DNA of 64,000 nucleotides from Mycobacterium lehmannii (GTDB lineage Bacteria > Actinomycetota > Actinomycetes > Mycobacteriales > Mycobacteriaceae): contig NZ_NKCN01000003.1 in NCBI RefSeq assembly GCF_002245535.1, forward strand, positions 186,001 through 250,000, written 5' to 3'. The position numbers and the translations under genes are program-made. This document shows, in pieces, positions 45,335 to 54,691 of the stretch. The notes under the pieces are model-generated. The model had not been told where the DNA came from and did not search any database. It saw only the letters and a program-made list of their open reading frames with translations. Numbering within the stretch: position 1 is the first letter of the stretch; each line of letters begins with the position of its first letter.

Positions 45335-46819
45335 ATGAGCGACGTGCCGGAACTCGACGCGGCGGGACTCCCTGAGGAACTCAGCCCACTCGACCAGATC
45401 CTGCACCGCGGCGAGGCCAATCCGCGTACCCGCTCGGGGATCATGACCGTCGAGCTTCTGGACTGCGCGCCGGACTGGGATACGTTCCGCGCCAAGTTCG
45501 ACGCCGCCTCGCGCAAGGTCTTGCGGCTGCGGCAGAAGGTCGTGATGCCGACGCTGCCGACCGTGGCGCCGAGGTGGGTGGTGGACCCCGACTTCAACCT
45601 CGACTTCCATCTCCGTCGGGTGCGCGCCCCGCAACCCGGCACGTTCCGTCAGGTGCTCGACCTCGCCGAGGTGGCCGCGCAGTCGCCGCTCGACATCTCC
45701 CGGCCGCTGTGGACGGCAACGCTGGTCGAAGGGCTCGCCGACGACCGCGCCGCGATGGTCGTTCACCTCAGCCATGCGGTCACCGACGGGGTCGGCGGAG
45801 TCGAGATGTTCGCCAATCTCTATGACCTCGAGCGCGACCCGTCGCCACAGCCGCTGCCGCCTCTTCCCATCCCGCAGGACTTGTCGCCCAACGACCTGAT
45901 GCGCCAAGGGCTCGTCCGGCTGCCCGGCACCATCGCGGGTCGCGTGCGCGGAGCGTTGTTCGGCGCCGCGCACGTCGCAGGGGAGGTGATCCGCGACCCG
46001 ATCTCCCGGCTCGGTGGCGCTGTCGGATACGCCATGTCGGGTGCGCGCGTGATCGGTCCGGTTGCCGATCCGTCGCCGGTGCTGCGGCGACGCAGCCTGT
46101 CGTCGCGCAGCGAGGCCATCGACATCGAGTTCGGCATTCTGCACCGGGCTGCCAAGGCGGCCGGCGGTTCGATCAACGACGCGTATCTGGCGGGTTTGTG
46201 CGGCGCGCTGCGGCTCTACCACGAAGCCAAGGGCGTACCGCTCGACACGCTGCCGATGGCGGTTCCGGTCAACCTCCGCTCGGATGCGGACCCGGCGGGC
46301 GGAAACCGGTTCGCGGGTCTGAACCTCGCCGCGCCGATCGGCCTGACGGACCCCGAGATCCGCATCCGCAACATCCGCTCGCAGATGACCACCAAGCGCG
46401 AGGAACGCGCGATCGACATGGTCAGCGCGATCGCTCCGTTGGTCGGGCTGCTGCCAGACACCGCCCTCGAGACGATGGCCGGCTCGATCGTGAACTCCGA
46501 CGTCCAGGCCAGCAATGTCCCGGTGTACGCGGGGGACACCTACATCGCGGGCGCAAAAGTCCTGCGCCAGTATGGACTTGGCCCGCTGCCGGGCGTGGCG
46601 ATGATGGTGGTGCTGATCTCGCGCTCGGGGTACTGCACGATCACCACCCGCTACGACCGCGCGGCGATCACCGACCAGGAGTTGTGGGCGCGCTGCCTGC
46701 TGTCGGGTTTCGACGAGGTCCTCGCCCTGGGCGGCGACGGTCGAGCCGAACCCGCCTCGTTCACCGTCGACCCGGCCCCTTCCACTGTCTCGTCGTCGAA
46801 TGGGAGTGCAGCGCAATGA
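45335..46819 (+). CDS. Wax ester synthase/diacylglycerol acyltransferase (Rv2484c-like)
   Basis: The 494-residue WS/DGAT acyltransferase uses acyl-CoA to make triacylglycerol or wax esters, the storage lipids of mycobacteria. The catalytic motif HAVTDG (His147 to Gly152) is intact. The C-terminal domain carries SINDAYLAGLCGALRLYHEA, PVNLRSDADPAGGNRFAG and a late QASNVPVYAGDTYIAG. It overlaps plsC by 4 bp (ATGA), and plsC overlaps plsB2, so three acyltransferases of one pathway are coupled. Confidence 0.92.
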   Translation: MSDVPELDAAGLPEELSPLDQILHRGEANPRTRSGIMTVELLDCAPDWDTFRAKFDAASRKVLRLRQKVVMPTLPTVAPRWVVDPDFNLDFHLRRVRAPQPGTFRQVLDLAEVAAQSPLDISRPLWTATLVEGLADDRAAMVVHLSHAVTDGVGGVEMFANLYDLERDPSPQPLPPLPIPQDLSPNDLMRQGLVRLPGTIAGRVRGALFGAAHVAGEVIRDPISRLGGAVGYAMSGARVIGPVADPSPVLRRRSLSSRSEAIDIEFGILHRAAKAAGGSINDAYLAGLCGALRLYHEAKGVPLDTLPMAVPVNLRSDADPAGGNRFAGLNLAAPIGLTDPEIRIRNIRSQMTTKREERAIDMVSAIAPLVGLLPDTALETMAGSIVNSDVQASNVPVYAGDTYIAGAKVLRQYGLGPLPGVAMMVVLISRSGYCTITTRYDRAAITDQELWARCLLSGFDEVLALGGDGRAEPASFTVDPAPSTVSSSNGSAAQ

Positions 46820-48471
46820 CTTCGCCAGACGGCCAGAGCGCCCGGCGCACCATGCGGCTGCCGGGTTCGGTCGCCGAGATCCAGGCCAGCCCGCAGGGAC
46901 CCGAAGTCGGTGCGTTCTTCGATCTCGACGGCACCCTGGTCGCCGGCTTCACCGGTGTCGTGATGACGCAGGACCGGTTTCGTCGTCGCCAGATGTCGAT
47001 GGGCGAGTTCATCGGCATGGTTCAGGCCGGCCTCAACCACCAACTGGGACGGTCGGAGTTCGAGGACCTGATCGGCAAGGGTGCACGCATGCTGCGCGGC
47101 AATTCGCTCGATGACGTCGACGAACTCGCCGAGCGGTTGTTCGTCCAGAAGATCGTCGGCCGGATCTATCCCGAGATGCGCGAATTGGTGCGCGCGCACA
47201 TGGCCCGCGGCCACACCGTCGTCCTCAGCTCGTCGGCGCTGACGGTGCAGGTCGAGCCCGTCGCGCGTTTCCTCGGCATCTCGAATGTGTTGAGCAACAA
47301 GTTCGAGATCGACGAGCACGGATTGCTCACCGGGGAGGTGACGCGCCCGATCATCTGGGGGCCGGGCAAGGCCAGGGCGGTGCAGAAGTTCGCGGCCGAG
47401 CACGGTGTCGACCTGTCGAAGAGCTACTTCTACGCCGACGGCGACGAGGACGTCGCGTTGATGTATCTGGTGGGCAACCCCCGCCCGACGAATCCGGGAG
47501 GCAAGCTCGCCGCGGTCGCCGCCAAGCGGGGCTGGCCGGTGCTGCGCTTCAGCAGTCGCAGTGGTGCGAGCCCGGTTTCGCAACTGCGCACGGCGGCGGG
47601 TATCGCGACCATGGGACCCATCGCGGCCGGGGCGCTCGGCCTGGGGCTGTTGACGCGGAGCAAGCGCAACGGGGTCAACTTCTTCACCGCGGCTTTCGGC
47701 CGGGCGCTGATGAGCACCCTTGGCATCAACATCAACGTGTTGGGCAAGGAGAACCTGACCAAGAAGCGTCCCGCGGTGTTTCTGTTCAATCACCGCAACC
47801 AGGCCGACCCGTTGATCGCGGGCCACTTGGTGGACACCAACTTCACGTCGGTGGGCAAGAAGGAATTGGAGAAGGATCCGATCGTCGGCACCCTCGGCAA
47901 AATCATGGACGCCGCGTTCATCGATCGCGAGGACCCGCAGAAGGCGGTCGAGGGGCTCAAGAAGGTCGAGGAACTCGCGCGCAAGGGGCTGTCGATCCTG
48001 ATCGCCCCGGAGGGCACCCGGTTGGACACGACCGAGGTGGGGCCGTTCAAGAAGGGGCCGTTCCGGATTGCGATGTCGGCCGGTATTCCGGTGGTGCCCA
48101 TCGTCATTCGCAACGCCGAAGTGATCGCGGCGCGCGATTCGAGCACCTTCAATCCCGGCACGGTCGACGTCGTGGTCTATCCGCCGATCCCGGTCGACGA
48201 CTGGACGCACGACAATCTCGGGGAGCGCATCGCCGAGGTGCGCCAGCTCTACCTCGACACGTTGGCGGACTGGCCGCACGACGAGTCGTCTCTTCCCGAG
48301 CTCTATGACCGCAATGTCCGGCCGAAGAGCTCGTCCGCCAAGAAGTCGGCGGCGAAGAAGGCGGCCAAGAAGGCGACCAAGTCCGAGGCCAAGTCGGCGA
48401 CGAAGTCGGTGCGCAACGCGCCGGCCGCCAAGAAGTCGGCACCGAAGTCCGCGGGGAGGAGGCGTCCGTGA
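46816..48471 (+). CDS. plsC: HAD phosphatase / 1-acylglycerol-3-phosphate acyltransferase fusion
   Basis: The 551-residue protein has an N-terminal HAD-IB hydrolase domain ([14 protein letters not shown] nucleophile Asp, [25 protein letters not shown]) and a C-terminal PlsC acyltransferase domain with [12 protein letters not shown] (H-x4-D) and [10 protein letters not shown]. Together these can acylate lysophosphatidic acid and dephosphorylate a phosphate ester, possibly phosphatidate to diacylglycerol or a phosphoserine-type substrate. After residue ~510 comes an unusual Lys/Ala tail ([15 protein letters not shown] and similar) reminiscent of histone H1-type basic tails. It starts in an ATGA overlap with the WS/DGAT gene. 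Confidence 0.92.
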   Translation: MTSPDGQSARRTMRLPGSVAEIQASPQGPEVGAFFDLDGTLVAGFTGVVMTQDRFRRRQMSMGEFIGMVQAGLNHQLGRSEFEDLIGKGARMLRGNSLDDVDELAERLFVQKIVGRIYPEMRELVRAHMARGHTVVLSSSALTVQVEPVARFLGISNVLSNKFEIDEHGLLTGEVTRPIIWGPGKARAVQKFAAEHGVDLSKSYFYADGDEDVALMYLVGNPRPTNPGGKLAAVAAKRGWPVLRFSSRSGASPVSQLRTAAGIATMGPIAAGALGLGLLTRSKRNGVNFFTAAFGRALMSTLGININVLGKENLTKKRPAVFLFNHRNQADPLIAGHLVDTNFTSVGKKELEKDPIVGTLGKIMDAAFIDREDPQKAVEGLKKVEELARKGLSILIAPEGTRLDTTEVGPFKKGPFRIAMSAGIPVVPIVIRNAEVIAARDSSTFNPGTVDVVVYPPIPVDDWTHDNLGERIAEVRQLYLDTLADWPHDESSLPELYDRNVRPKSSSAKKSAAKKAAKKATKSEAKSATKSVRNAPAAKKSAPKSAGRRRP

Positions 48472-50810
48472 AGCCGTCCGTCGACCAGTACACGCCCTTC
48501 ACGCCCACCGGTGACGCGCTGGTGCTGGCGTCGGCTTCTTCTGCGGCCGAACGTGATCTGCTCGACGACTGGCTCGAGCGGCAACGGCGCGAGAACCCCG
48601 AGGCCAAGATCGACGTCCTGCTGTTGCCGTACGAGGACCCGCCTGCCGGTGTGCTGGCTTCGCTCGTGTCCGAACTCGAAGCCGGAGAAGACCGCTCCGT
48701 GGTACCCGTACGGGTGTTCTGGGTGCCCGGCGGCCTGCCCACCCGATCCAAGGTGGTGGCGCTGCTCTCGGGCCGCGACACCTACCGTCCGCCCGAAATT
48801 CTGCAGCGCCGCATCCTGCGCCGCGACCGGACTCGAGCCCGCGTCGTCGCCGGTGAACCGGCGAAGGTCTCCGAACTGCGTCAGCAATGGGCCGACACCA
48901 CCGTCGCCGAAAATCCCAGGGAATTCGCGCGTTTCGTGATCCGCCGCGCGATCCTGGCGATCGAGCGGGTCGAACTGCGGCTGCTGGGACCCGAGTACAA
49001 ATCGCCACGGCTCATCAAGCCGGAGTTGTTGGCGTCGGCGCGCTTCCGCGAAGGCCTGTCAAAGATTCCGGGTGCGGACCTGGAGACCGCAGGGGAGATG
49101 CTCGACGAGCTCTCCACGGGGTGGAGCCGGTTCTCCGTCGATCTGATTCCGTCGTTGGGGCGCGCGATCTTCAGCCGCGGCTTCGACCCCAACATCGACT
49201 ACAACCGCGACGAAGTCGAGTTGATGCGGCGCAACCTGGAGAACCATCCGGCCGTGCTGTTGTTCTCGCACCGGTCCTACCTCGACGGCGTGATCGTGCC
49301 GGTGGCGATGCAGGAGAACCGGTTACCGCCGGTGCACACCTTCGCGGGCATCAACCTCTCGTTCGGCTTCATGGGACCGTTGATGCGCCATTCGGGTGTC
49401 ATCTTCTTGCGTCGCAAGCTCGACGACCCGCTCTACAAGTACGTGCTGCGGCAGTTCGTCGGCTACATCGTGGAGAAGCGATTCAACCTCAGCTGGTCGA
49501 TCGAGGGCACCCGGTCGCGCACAGGAAAGATGTTGCCGCCCAAGCTGGGCCTGCTCGCCTACGTGGCCGATGCCTATCTCGACGGCCGCAGCGAGGACAT
49601 CCTGCTGCAGCCCGTGTCGATCAGTTTCGACCAGCTGCACGAGACGTCCGAATACGCCGCCTACGCCCGCGGCGGCGAGAAGACGCCCGAAAGCCTGTCG
49701 TGGATGTACAACTTCATCAAGGCCCAGGGCGAGCGCAACTACGGCAAGATCTACGTCCGCTTTCCCGAGGCCGTCTCCATGCGCGAGTACCTCGGCGCGC
49801 CGCACGGGCCGATGACCACCGATGAGAGCGCCAAACGCCTTGCCCTGCAGAAGATGGCGTTCGAAGTGTCGTGGCGGATCCTGCGGGCCACGCCGGTCAA
49901 CGCCTCGGCGCTGGTGTCGGCGCTGTTGCTCACCACACGCGGAATCGCGTTGACGCTGAGCCAGATTCACCACACGCTGCAGCCGTCGCTGGACTATCTC
50001 GAGCGCAAGCAGACCCCGATGACCAACAGTGCGTTGCGGTTACGCACCCCAGAAGGTGTGCAAGCCGCGCTCGACGCGCTGTCCAACCGGCACCCCGTCA
50101 CCTGCGTCGAGGGCGGGCGCGAGCCCGTCTGGCGGATCGCTCCCGAGGACGAGCACGAAGCGGCGTTCTACCGCAACACCCTCATCGACGCGTTCCTCGA
50201 AACCTCGTTGGTCGAGTTGGCGCTGGTGCACGCCGGCCGCGCGGGGTCTGACCGGCTGGGGGCGTTCTGGTCGCAGGTGATGCGGCTGCGCGATCTGTTG
50301 AAGTTCGACTTCTACTTCGCCGATTCGGCGGCGTTCCGCGAGCACGTCGCCGAGGAGCTGTCCTGGCAGAGCGGCTGGGAGGAGCAGGTGACCGGCGGCG
50401 AACAGCGGGTCGAGGAACTACTGCGGACCAAGTCGCCGCTGTTGGCGGGCGCCATGCTGCGACCCTTCTTCGAGGCGTACCAGATTGTCGCCGATGCGCT
50501 GCTCGACGCCCCTGCCGAGATCGACGAGAAGGACCTGACGAAGAAGGCGCTCGGACTGGGCAACCAGTACGTCGCGCAGAGCCGGGTGCGCAGCAACGAA
50601 GCGGTGTCGGCGTTGCTGTTCGCGACCGCCCGCCAGGTCGCCGCCGACCAGGACCTGCTCGAACCCGCCGCCGACCTGCACGAGCGCCGCACCGCGTTCC
50701 GGGACGAACTGCGGGCCATCCTGCGCGATATGGACAAGGTCGAGCAGATCGCCCGCGAGCAGTTCATCGCGCGTGAGATCGCGCATCGTGAGGCGCGCCA
50801 AGCCTCCTGA
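48468..50810 (+). CDS. plsB2: Glycerol-3-phosphate 1-O-acyltransferase
   Basis: The 780-residue membrane-associated acyltransferase performs the first step of phospholipid and triacylglycerol synthesis. The acyltransferase core has [13 protein letters not shown] (H-x4-D), [31 protein letters not shown] and [14 protein letters not shown]. The long N-terminal region (about 1-260) and C-terminal region are typical of the large PlsB class. Its GTG start overlaps the plsC stop (GTGA). By order it matches Rv2482c. It ends 102 bp before the next gene across a hairpin. Confidence 0.93.
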   Translation: MKPSVDQYTPFTPTGDALVLASASSAAERDLLDDWLERQRRENPEAKIDVLLLPYEDPPAGVLASLVSELEAGEDRSVVPVRVFWVPGGLPTRSKVVALLSGRDTYRPPEILQRRILRRDRTRARVVAGEPAKVSELRQQWADTTVAENPREFARFVIRRAILAIERVELRLLGPEYKSPRLIKPELLASARFREGLSKIPGADLETAGEMLDELSTGWSRFSVDLIPSLGRAIFSRGFDPNIDYNRDEVELMRRNLENHPAVLLFSHRSYLDGVIVPVAMQENRLPPVHTFAGINLSFGFMGPLMRHSGVIFLRRKLDDPLYKYVLRQFVGYIVEKRFNLSWSIEGTRSRTGKMLPPKLGLLAYVADAYLDGRSEDILLQPVSISFDQLHETSEYAAYARGGEKTPESLSWMYNFIKAQGERNYGKIYVRFPEAVSMREYLGAPHGPMTTDESAKRLALQKMAFEVSWRILRATPVNASALVSALLLTTRGIALTLSQIHHTLQPSLDYLERKQTPMTNSALRLRTPEGVQAALDALSNRHPVTCVEGGREPVWRIAPEDEHEAAFYRNTLIDAFLETSLVELALVHAGRAGSDRLGAFWSQVMRLRDLLKFDFYFADSAAFREHVAEELSWQSGWEEQVTGGEQRVEELLRTKSPLLAGAMLRPFFEAYQIVADALLDAPAEIDEKDLTKKALGLGNQYVAQSRVRSNEAVSALLFATARQVAADQDLLEPAADLHERRTAFRDELRAILRDMDKVEQIAREQFIAREIAHREARQAS

Positions 50811-50813
50811 GTC

Positions 50814-50874
50814 CGCCGAGTGCACGGTTGTACGTGTTTCTCGAGTAGCGGCGTGAGCAACGGTACGCTCGGCG
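50814..50874. repeat. Imperfect hairpin after plsB2
   Basis: The 17-nt arms (50814-50830 and 50858-50874) pair at 14 of 17 positions, beginning CGCCGAG/CTCGGCG. There is no T-run; it may act as a terminator or belong to a repeat class like that at 16740. Confidence 0.4.
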
Positions 50875-50912
50875 ATTCCCTCAGAGGTTGAGCCGCGCCA
50901 TACGCTGGTGGG

Positions 50913-52916
50913 ATGACGACGACGGCATCGGGCGTGCGCACCAGCGCGGTATGGCCGGTGCTGGTCGGGGTGGCAGTCCTGGCGGGAACGATCGCCGCGG
51001 GTATCGGGGCTCTGTCGCTGGCCGACGCGCTGAGTGCGACCGGACTGCCGGATCCCGGGCCGATCACGACCTACGGCCTGCCGTTCGTGCGGGCCGCAGG
51101 CGAGATCGCGGCGGTCACCGCCGTCGGGTCCTTCCTGTTCGCCGCGTTCCTGACGCCGCCTCAAACCAACGGCGTGCTCGACGCCGGCGGGTACCGCGCG
51201 CTGCGCCTGGGCACCGGCGCGTCCGCGGCGTGGACGGTATGCGCGGCGCTGATGGTTCCGCTGACGGTGTCCGACGTCTCCGGTCAACCACTGAGCCAGA
51301 CCCTCGACCCGGTGGCCGTCTGGTCGGCGGCCGACCTCGTCGAAATGGCCAGCGCGTGGCGGTGGACGGCGTTCCTGGCCGCCGCCGTCACGGTGGCCAG
51401 CCTGCCGGTGCTGCGCTGGTCCTGGACGCCGGTCCTGCTGGGCGGGGCGTTGACGACGCTGATCCCGCTCGGGCTGGCCGGGCATTCATCCACCGGCGGC
51501 GCCCACGACATGGCCACCAACAGCCTGTTGTTTCACCTGGGTGCCGCTGCGCTGTGGGCGGGCGGGCTGCTCGCCCTGCTGGTGCATGGGATGCGGCGCG
51601 GTAAGCACGCCGACCTCGCCGCCCGCCGCTTCTCGGCGCTCGCGTTCTGGTGCTTCGTCGTCATGGCCGTCAGCGGCGTGATCAACGCGCTCGTGCGCGT
51701 CGAACCGGCCGACCTGGTGCGCACCGAGTATGGCTGGTTGATCGTCGCGAAGATCTGCGCATTGGCCCTGCTTGCGGTGATCGGGTGGTGGCAACGCCGC
51801 TCCGCGGTGGCCGCGTTGCAGGAAGACCCGGACGCGCGCGGTCCGCTGGTGCGTCTGGCGCTGCTCGAGGCGCTGCTGTTTGGCGCGACGTTCGGCATCG
51901 CGGTCGGGCTCGGTCGTACTCCTCCACCGCCGCTGGCCGAACAGCCCAGCCCCGTCGAGGTGGCGATCGGATACGACCTCGCAGGCCCGCCAACCGTCGA
52001 GCGGATCCTGCTCGACTGGCGTTTCGACCTGATCTTCGGCACCGCCGCGATCGTCCTCGCGGTGGTCTACCTGCTCGGTGTGCGCCGGCTTCGCCGTCGG
52101 GGTGACGCGTGGCCGGTCGGCCGGACGCTGGGCTGGCTGTGCGGTTGCGCGTCGCTGCTGATCGCGACGTCGTCGGGGCTGGGCCGCTACATGCCGGCCA
52201 TGTTCTCGATGCACATGGTCGCCCACATGACGCTGTCGATGCTGGTGCCGATCCTGCTGGTGCTCGGCGCGCCGATGACGCTGGCCCTGCGGGCGCTGCC
52301 GACCGCGGGCCGCGGTGAGCCGCCGGGTCCGAGGGAGTGGCTGTTGGCGGCGTTGCATTCGCGGGTGTCACGGTTCCTGACACAGCCGATCATCGCGACG
52401 GTCATCTTCGTCGCCGGTTTCTACGGGCTCTACTTCGGCGGGCTGTTCGATGCGGCGGTCGACAAGCACGGCGCACATGTGCTGATGAATCTGCACTTCC
52501 TGCTCAGCGGATACCTCTTCTACTGGGTCACCATCGGCATCGATCCAGCGCCGCGCCAGATTCCTCACCTGGGCAAGGTCGCGATGGTGTTCGCGTCGCT
52601 GCCGTTGCACGCGTTCTTCGGTGTGGTGCTGATGGGCACCAAAACCGTGCTGGGCGAGCCGTTCTACCGGTCACTGCAGTTGGATTGGCACACCGACTTG
52701 CTCGCCGATCAGCGCACCGGCGGGGGAATCGCCTGGGCCGCTGGTGAGGTACCGCTCGTGCTGGTGATGCTCGCGCTGCTGATCCAGTGGACGCGCAGCG
52801 ACCAGCGCACGGCCAAACGAATCGACCGGGCCGCCGACCGCGACGACGACGCGGAGCTCGCCGCCTACAACGCGATGCTCGCCGAGCTCGCCCGCCGCGA
52901 CGCCTCTTCGCGCTGA
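50913..52916 (+). CDS. CopD-CtaG fusion membrane protein
   Basis: The 667-residue polytopic protein joins an N-terminal CopD-like copper-resistance/transport domain (helices with LTPPQTNGV, GLAGHSSTGGAHDMATN) and a C-terminal caa3-type CtaG cytochrome c oxidase assembly domain (FSMHMVAHMTLSMLVPILLVLGAP, LMNLHFLLSGYLFYW, HAFFGVVLMG). The His-rich helices are metal ligands in the family. It probably delivers copper to the oxidase or buffers periplasmic copper. Rv0102 in M. tuberculosis has the same architecture. It does not belong functionally to the flanking lipid genes. Confidence 0.88.
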   Translation: MTTTASGVRTSAVWPVLVGVAVLAGTIAAGIGALSLADALSATGLPDPGPITTYGLPFVRAAGEIAAVTAVGSFLFAAFLTPPQTNGVLDAGGYRALRLGTGASAAWTVCAALMVPLTVSDVSGQPLSQTLDPVAVWSAADLVEMASAWRWTAFLAAAVTVASLPVLRWSWTPVLLGGALTTLIPLGLAGHSSTGGAHDMATNSLLFHLGAAALWAGGLLALLVHGMRRGKHADLAARRFSALAFWCFVVMAVSGVINALVRVEPADLVRTEYGWLIVAKICALALLAVIGWWQRRSAVAALQEDPDARGPLVRLALLEALLFGATFGIAVGLGRTPPPPLAEQPSPVEVAIGYDLAGPPTVERILLDWRFDLIFGTAAIVLAVVYLLGVRRLRRRGDAWPVGRTLGWLCGCASLLIATSSGLGRYMPAMFSMHMVAHMTLSMLVPILLVLGAPMTLALRALPTAGRGEPPGPREWLLAALHSRVSRFLTQPIIATVIFVAGFYGLYFGGLFDAAVDKHGAHVLMNLHFLLSGYLFYWVTIGIDPAPRQIPHLGKVAMVFASLPLHAFFGVVLMGTKTVLGEPFYRSLQLDWHTDLLADQRTGGGIAWAAGEVPLVLVMLALLIQWTRSDQRTAKRIDRAADRDDDAELAAYNAMLAELARRDASSR

Positions 52917-52935
52917 GATCCGGCGAGTCGGCGCC

Positions 52936-52993
52936 CAGACCGACGCTTTGGCTGGTTTTCGGCCCGCGAATCGACCATTGCGTCGGTTTCGAG
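52936..52993 (+). repeat. Left 58-bp inverted repeat of the nuclease cassette
   Basis: This arm, starting CAGACCGACG and ending GTTTCGAG, is inverted and repeated at 53893-53950 with 46 of 58 positions identical. The outer 20 bp (19 of 20 matching) and the inner 18 bp (17 of 18) are conserved, while the centre of each arm differs. Confidence 0.85.
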
Positions 52994-53033
52994 GTGTGTG
53001 GAGCCAGAACGGGGTCGCGGGCGTCCAATCTGT

Positions 53034-53876
53034 GTGGACATTCCGTTCGTCGGCCGTGACGCCGTGGCCGCCGGCCACCTCACGAGAGCGCGCCTGCGCA
53101 GTCAGTATCGGCCGCTGTACCGCGGCGTCTATATCCCGCGAGGCCACGAGGTGTCGCTTCGCGAGAGGATCGTCGGCGTATCCCTCGCCTCGCCTTCGGC
53201 GGTGATCGCCGGCGTGGCCGCCTCCGCGATGCACGGGGCGAAATGGGTCGTGGACGACGTTCCCATCGAGTTGGTCGCGGCGGTCCGGCGCCAGCGCGGG
53301 TTGATCGTGCGCGACGAGACCCTGGACGGGGACGAGGTCACGTCGGTGGCGGGCATCCGGGTGACCACGCCGGCCCGGACCGCCTTCGACCTCGGCCGCC
53401 ATCAGCCGCGTGACCGGGCGGTCGCACGCCTGGACGCGTTGATGAATGCGTGCCCGTTCGCCACCGAGGACGTCGCACTACTGGCGAAACGTCATCGCGG
53501 TGTGCGTGGCCTGCGCCGGCTACGGTCGGCGCTGCCGCTCGTCGACGGTGGCGCCGAGTCGCCGAGGGAAACATGGCTGCGGCTGCTGTTCATCGATGCC
53601 GGCCTACCTCGCCCCGCCACACAATTCGTCGTCCGTGACGAGTGCGACCGCTACGTCCGGCGCATCGACATGTGTTGGGAGGACTTCAAAGTCGGCGCGG
53701 AGTACGACGGAGAACAACACCTCACCAGCCGACGACAGTACGTGCTTGACGTTCAGGTCAACCGCGTGCTGCAGCGGCTCGGCTGGCACGTCATCCACGT
53801 CATCAAAGAGGACCGCGGGGTCGACATCGTCGAGCAGGCGCGAAACGCCCTGCTGTCGAGGGGCTGGCGCCCGTAG
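53034..53876 (+). CDS. DUF559/AbiEi-like nuclease-fold protein in an inverted-repeat cassette
   Basis: The 280-residue protein starts with a winged-helix/AbiEi-like segment (VGRDAVAAGHLTRARLRSQY to YRGVYIPRG), followed by a middle domain (VTTPARTAFDLGRHQPRDRAV) and a C-terminal DUF559/Vsr-type restriction-endonuclease fold. There RIDMCWEDFKVGAEYDGEQH (Asp212, Glu223, Asp225) and LQRLGWHVIHV match the D...E-x-D plus beta-strand pattern. The GTG at 53034 gives the family's usual N-terminus; a GTG at 52998 is possible. The gene is flanked by 58-bp inverted repeats (52936-52993 and 53893-53950). Function is unknown; a selfish or defence-related nuclease is plausible. Confidence 0.75.
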   Translation: MDIPFVGRDAVAAGHLTRARLRSQYRPLYRGVYIPRGHEVSLRERIVGVSLASPSAVIAGVAASAMHGAKWVVDDVPIELVAAVRRQRGLIVRDETLDGDEVTSVAGIRVTTPARTAFDLGRHQPRDRAVARLDALMNACPFATEDVALLAKRHRGVRGLRRLRSALPLVDGGAESPRETWLRLLFIDAGLPRPATQFVVRDECDRYVRRIDMCWEDFKVGAEYDGEQHLTSRRQYVLDVQVNRVLQRLGWHVIHVIKEDRGVDIVEQARNALLSRGWRP

Positions 53877-53905
53877 GTTCCGGGGACGCCCGCTCGAAAC
53901 CTACG
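53872..53905. terminator. Hairpin overlapping the cassette gene stop
   Basis: CGTAGGTT at 53872-53879 pairs with AACCTACG at 53898-53905 (perfect 8 bp) across an 18-nt loop. The left arm contains the TAG stop of the nuclease gene and the right arm lies in the right inverted repeat. Confidence 0.5.
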
Positions 53906-53950
53906 CAATGGGCGATCGCGGGTGGGTATACCAGCCAAAACGTCGGTCTG
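53893..53950 (-). repeat. Right 58-bp inverted repeat of the nuclease cassette
   Basis: The reverse complement of this arm aligns without gaps to 52936-52993 (46/58). It begins 16 bp after the nuclease stop. No clear target-site duplication was seen beyond the outer ends (left flank ends GGCGCC, right flank begins GCGACG). Confidence 0.85.
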
Positions 53951-54111
53951 GCGACGACGAACGCACCATCCCCAACGACGAATTCATCCACAGGGCCGCC
54001 CGGCGACGGAGCGCGCCGAGTCCCGGTGTCGGCGCCGCGGCGCTCAATAGCGGTGTCACCGAGACGCCACAAGGCGATCGGCAAGCAAACGCAAAGAAAC
54101 AGGAGATCGTC

Positions 54112-54570
54112 ATGTTCGAGACACCGTTCACCATCGTCGGCAACATCGTCACCGACCCGATCCATCGGCGGGTGGGGGATCAGGAGATGGTCCGGTTCCG
54201 GGTCGCGAGCAACTCGCGCCGCCGCACGGCCGAGGGAACATGGGAGCCCGGAAACTCGTTGTTCGTGACGGTGAACTGCTGGGGGAGGGTGGTTGCCGGG
54301 CCCAGCGCGGCGCTGGTCAAGGGCGACCCCGTCATCGTCGTCGGACACGTTTACACAAGCGAATACGACGACCGGGACGGCAACCGACGCTCGTCGGTCG
54401 AAGTGCGCGCCACATCGGTCGGGCCGGATCTGGCCCGGTGCACGGCACGCATCGACCGGGGCCGGCAGCAGTCCGAACAGCGGTTCACCGACCCGGACAA
54501 CCACTCCGAAGACACCGGTGATGACGACGACACGGAGCAGCCCGACACGGCGCTGCCCCTGACCGCGTAG
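54112..54570 (+). CDS. Single-stranded DNA-binding protein paralog (Rv2478c-like)
   Basis: The 152-residue OB-fold protein has SSB hallmarks: FTIVGNIVTDPIHRRV, MVRFRVASNSRRR, LFVTVNCWG and KGDPVIVVGHVYTSEYDDRDG with SSVEVRATSVGPDL. The C-terminus is acidic (DDDDTEQPDT) but ends in ALPLTA, lacking the DDIPF-type tip that recruits partner proteins in the main SSB, so it is a paralog. Start ATG 54112 has AGGAG upstream. It is preceded by the nuclease cassette and followed by a strong hairpin. Confidence 0.88.
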   Translation: MFETPFTIVGNIVTDPIHRRVGDQEMVRFRVASNSRRRTAEGTWEPGNSLFVTVNCWGRVVAGPSAALVKGDPVIVVGHVYTSEYDDRDGNRRSSVEVRATSVGPDLARCTARIDRGRQQSEQRFTDPDNHSEDTGDDDDTEQPDTALPLTA

Positions 54571-54580
54571 CGCGGGGAAG

Positions 54581-54624
54581 CCGCCGGCGCAGGCCTCGAG
54601 TAGCTCACTCGCCTGCGCCGGCGG
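54581..54624. terminator. Strong GC-rich hairpin between ssb-like and ettA genes
   Basis: Perfect 14-bp arms (CCGCCGGCGCAGGC and its complement, 54581-54594 and 54611-54624) enclose a 16-nt loop. No T-run follows. It lies 11 bp after the ssb-like stop and 68 bp before the ettA ATG, so it could end the upstream transcript or fold in the ettA leader. Confidence 0.6.
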
Positions 54625-54691
54625 GGCCACGCCTACGATGGTCCGCGAGCATCACCGAGAGACTCGCAACTTCTGAAAGGCATCCCACGGC

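Noticed and set aside
52998..53033. Alternative GTG start of the DUF559 gene at 52998
   Set aside because: The additional 12 residues are unlike family N-termini and lie close to the left inverted repeat; GTG 53034 preferred, though not proven.
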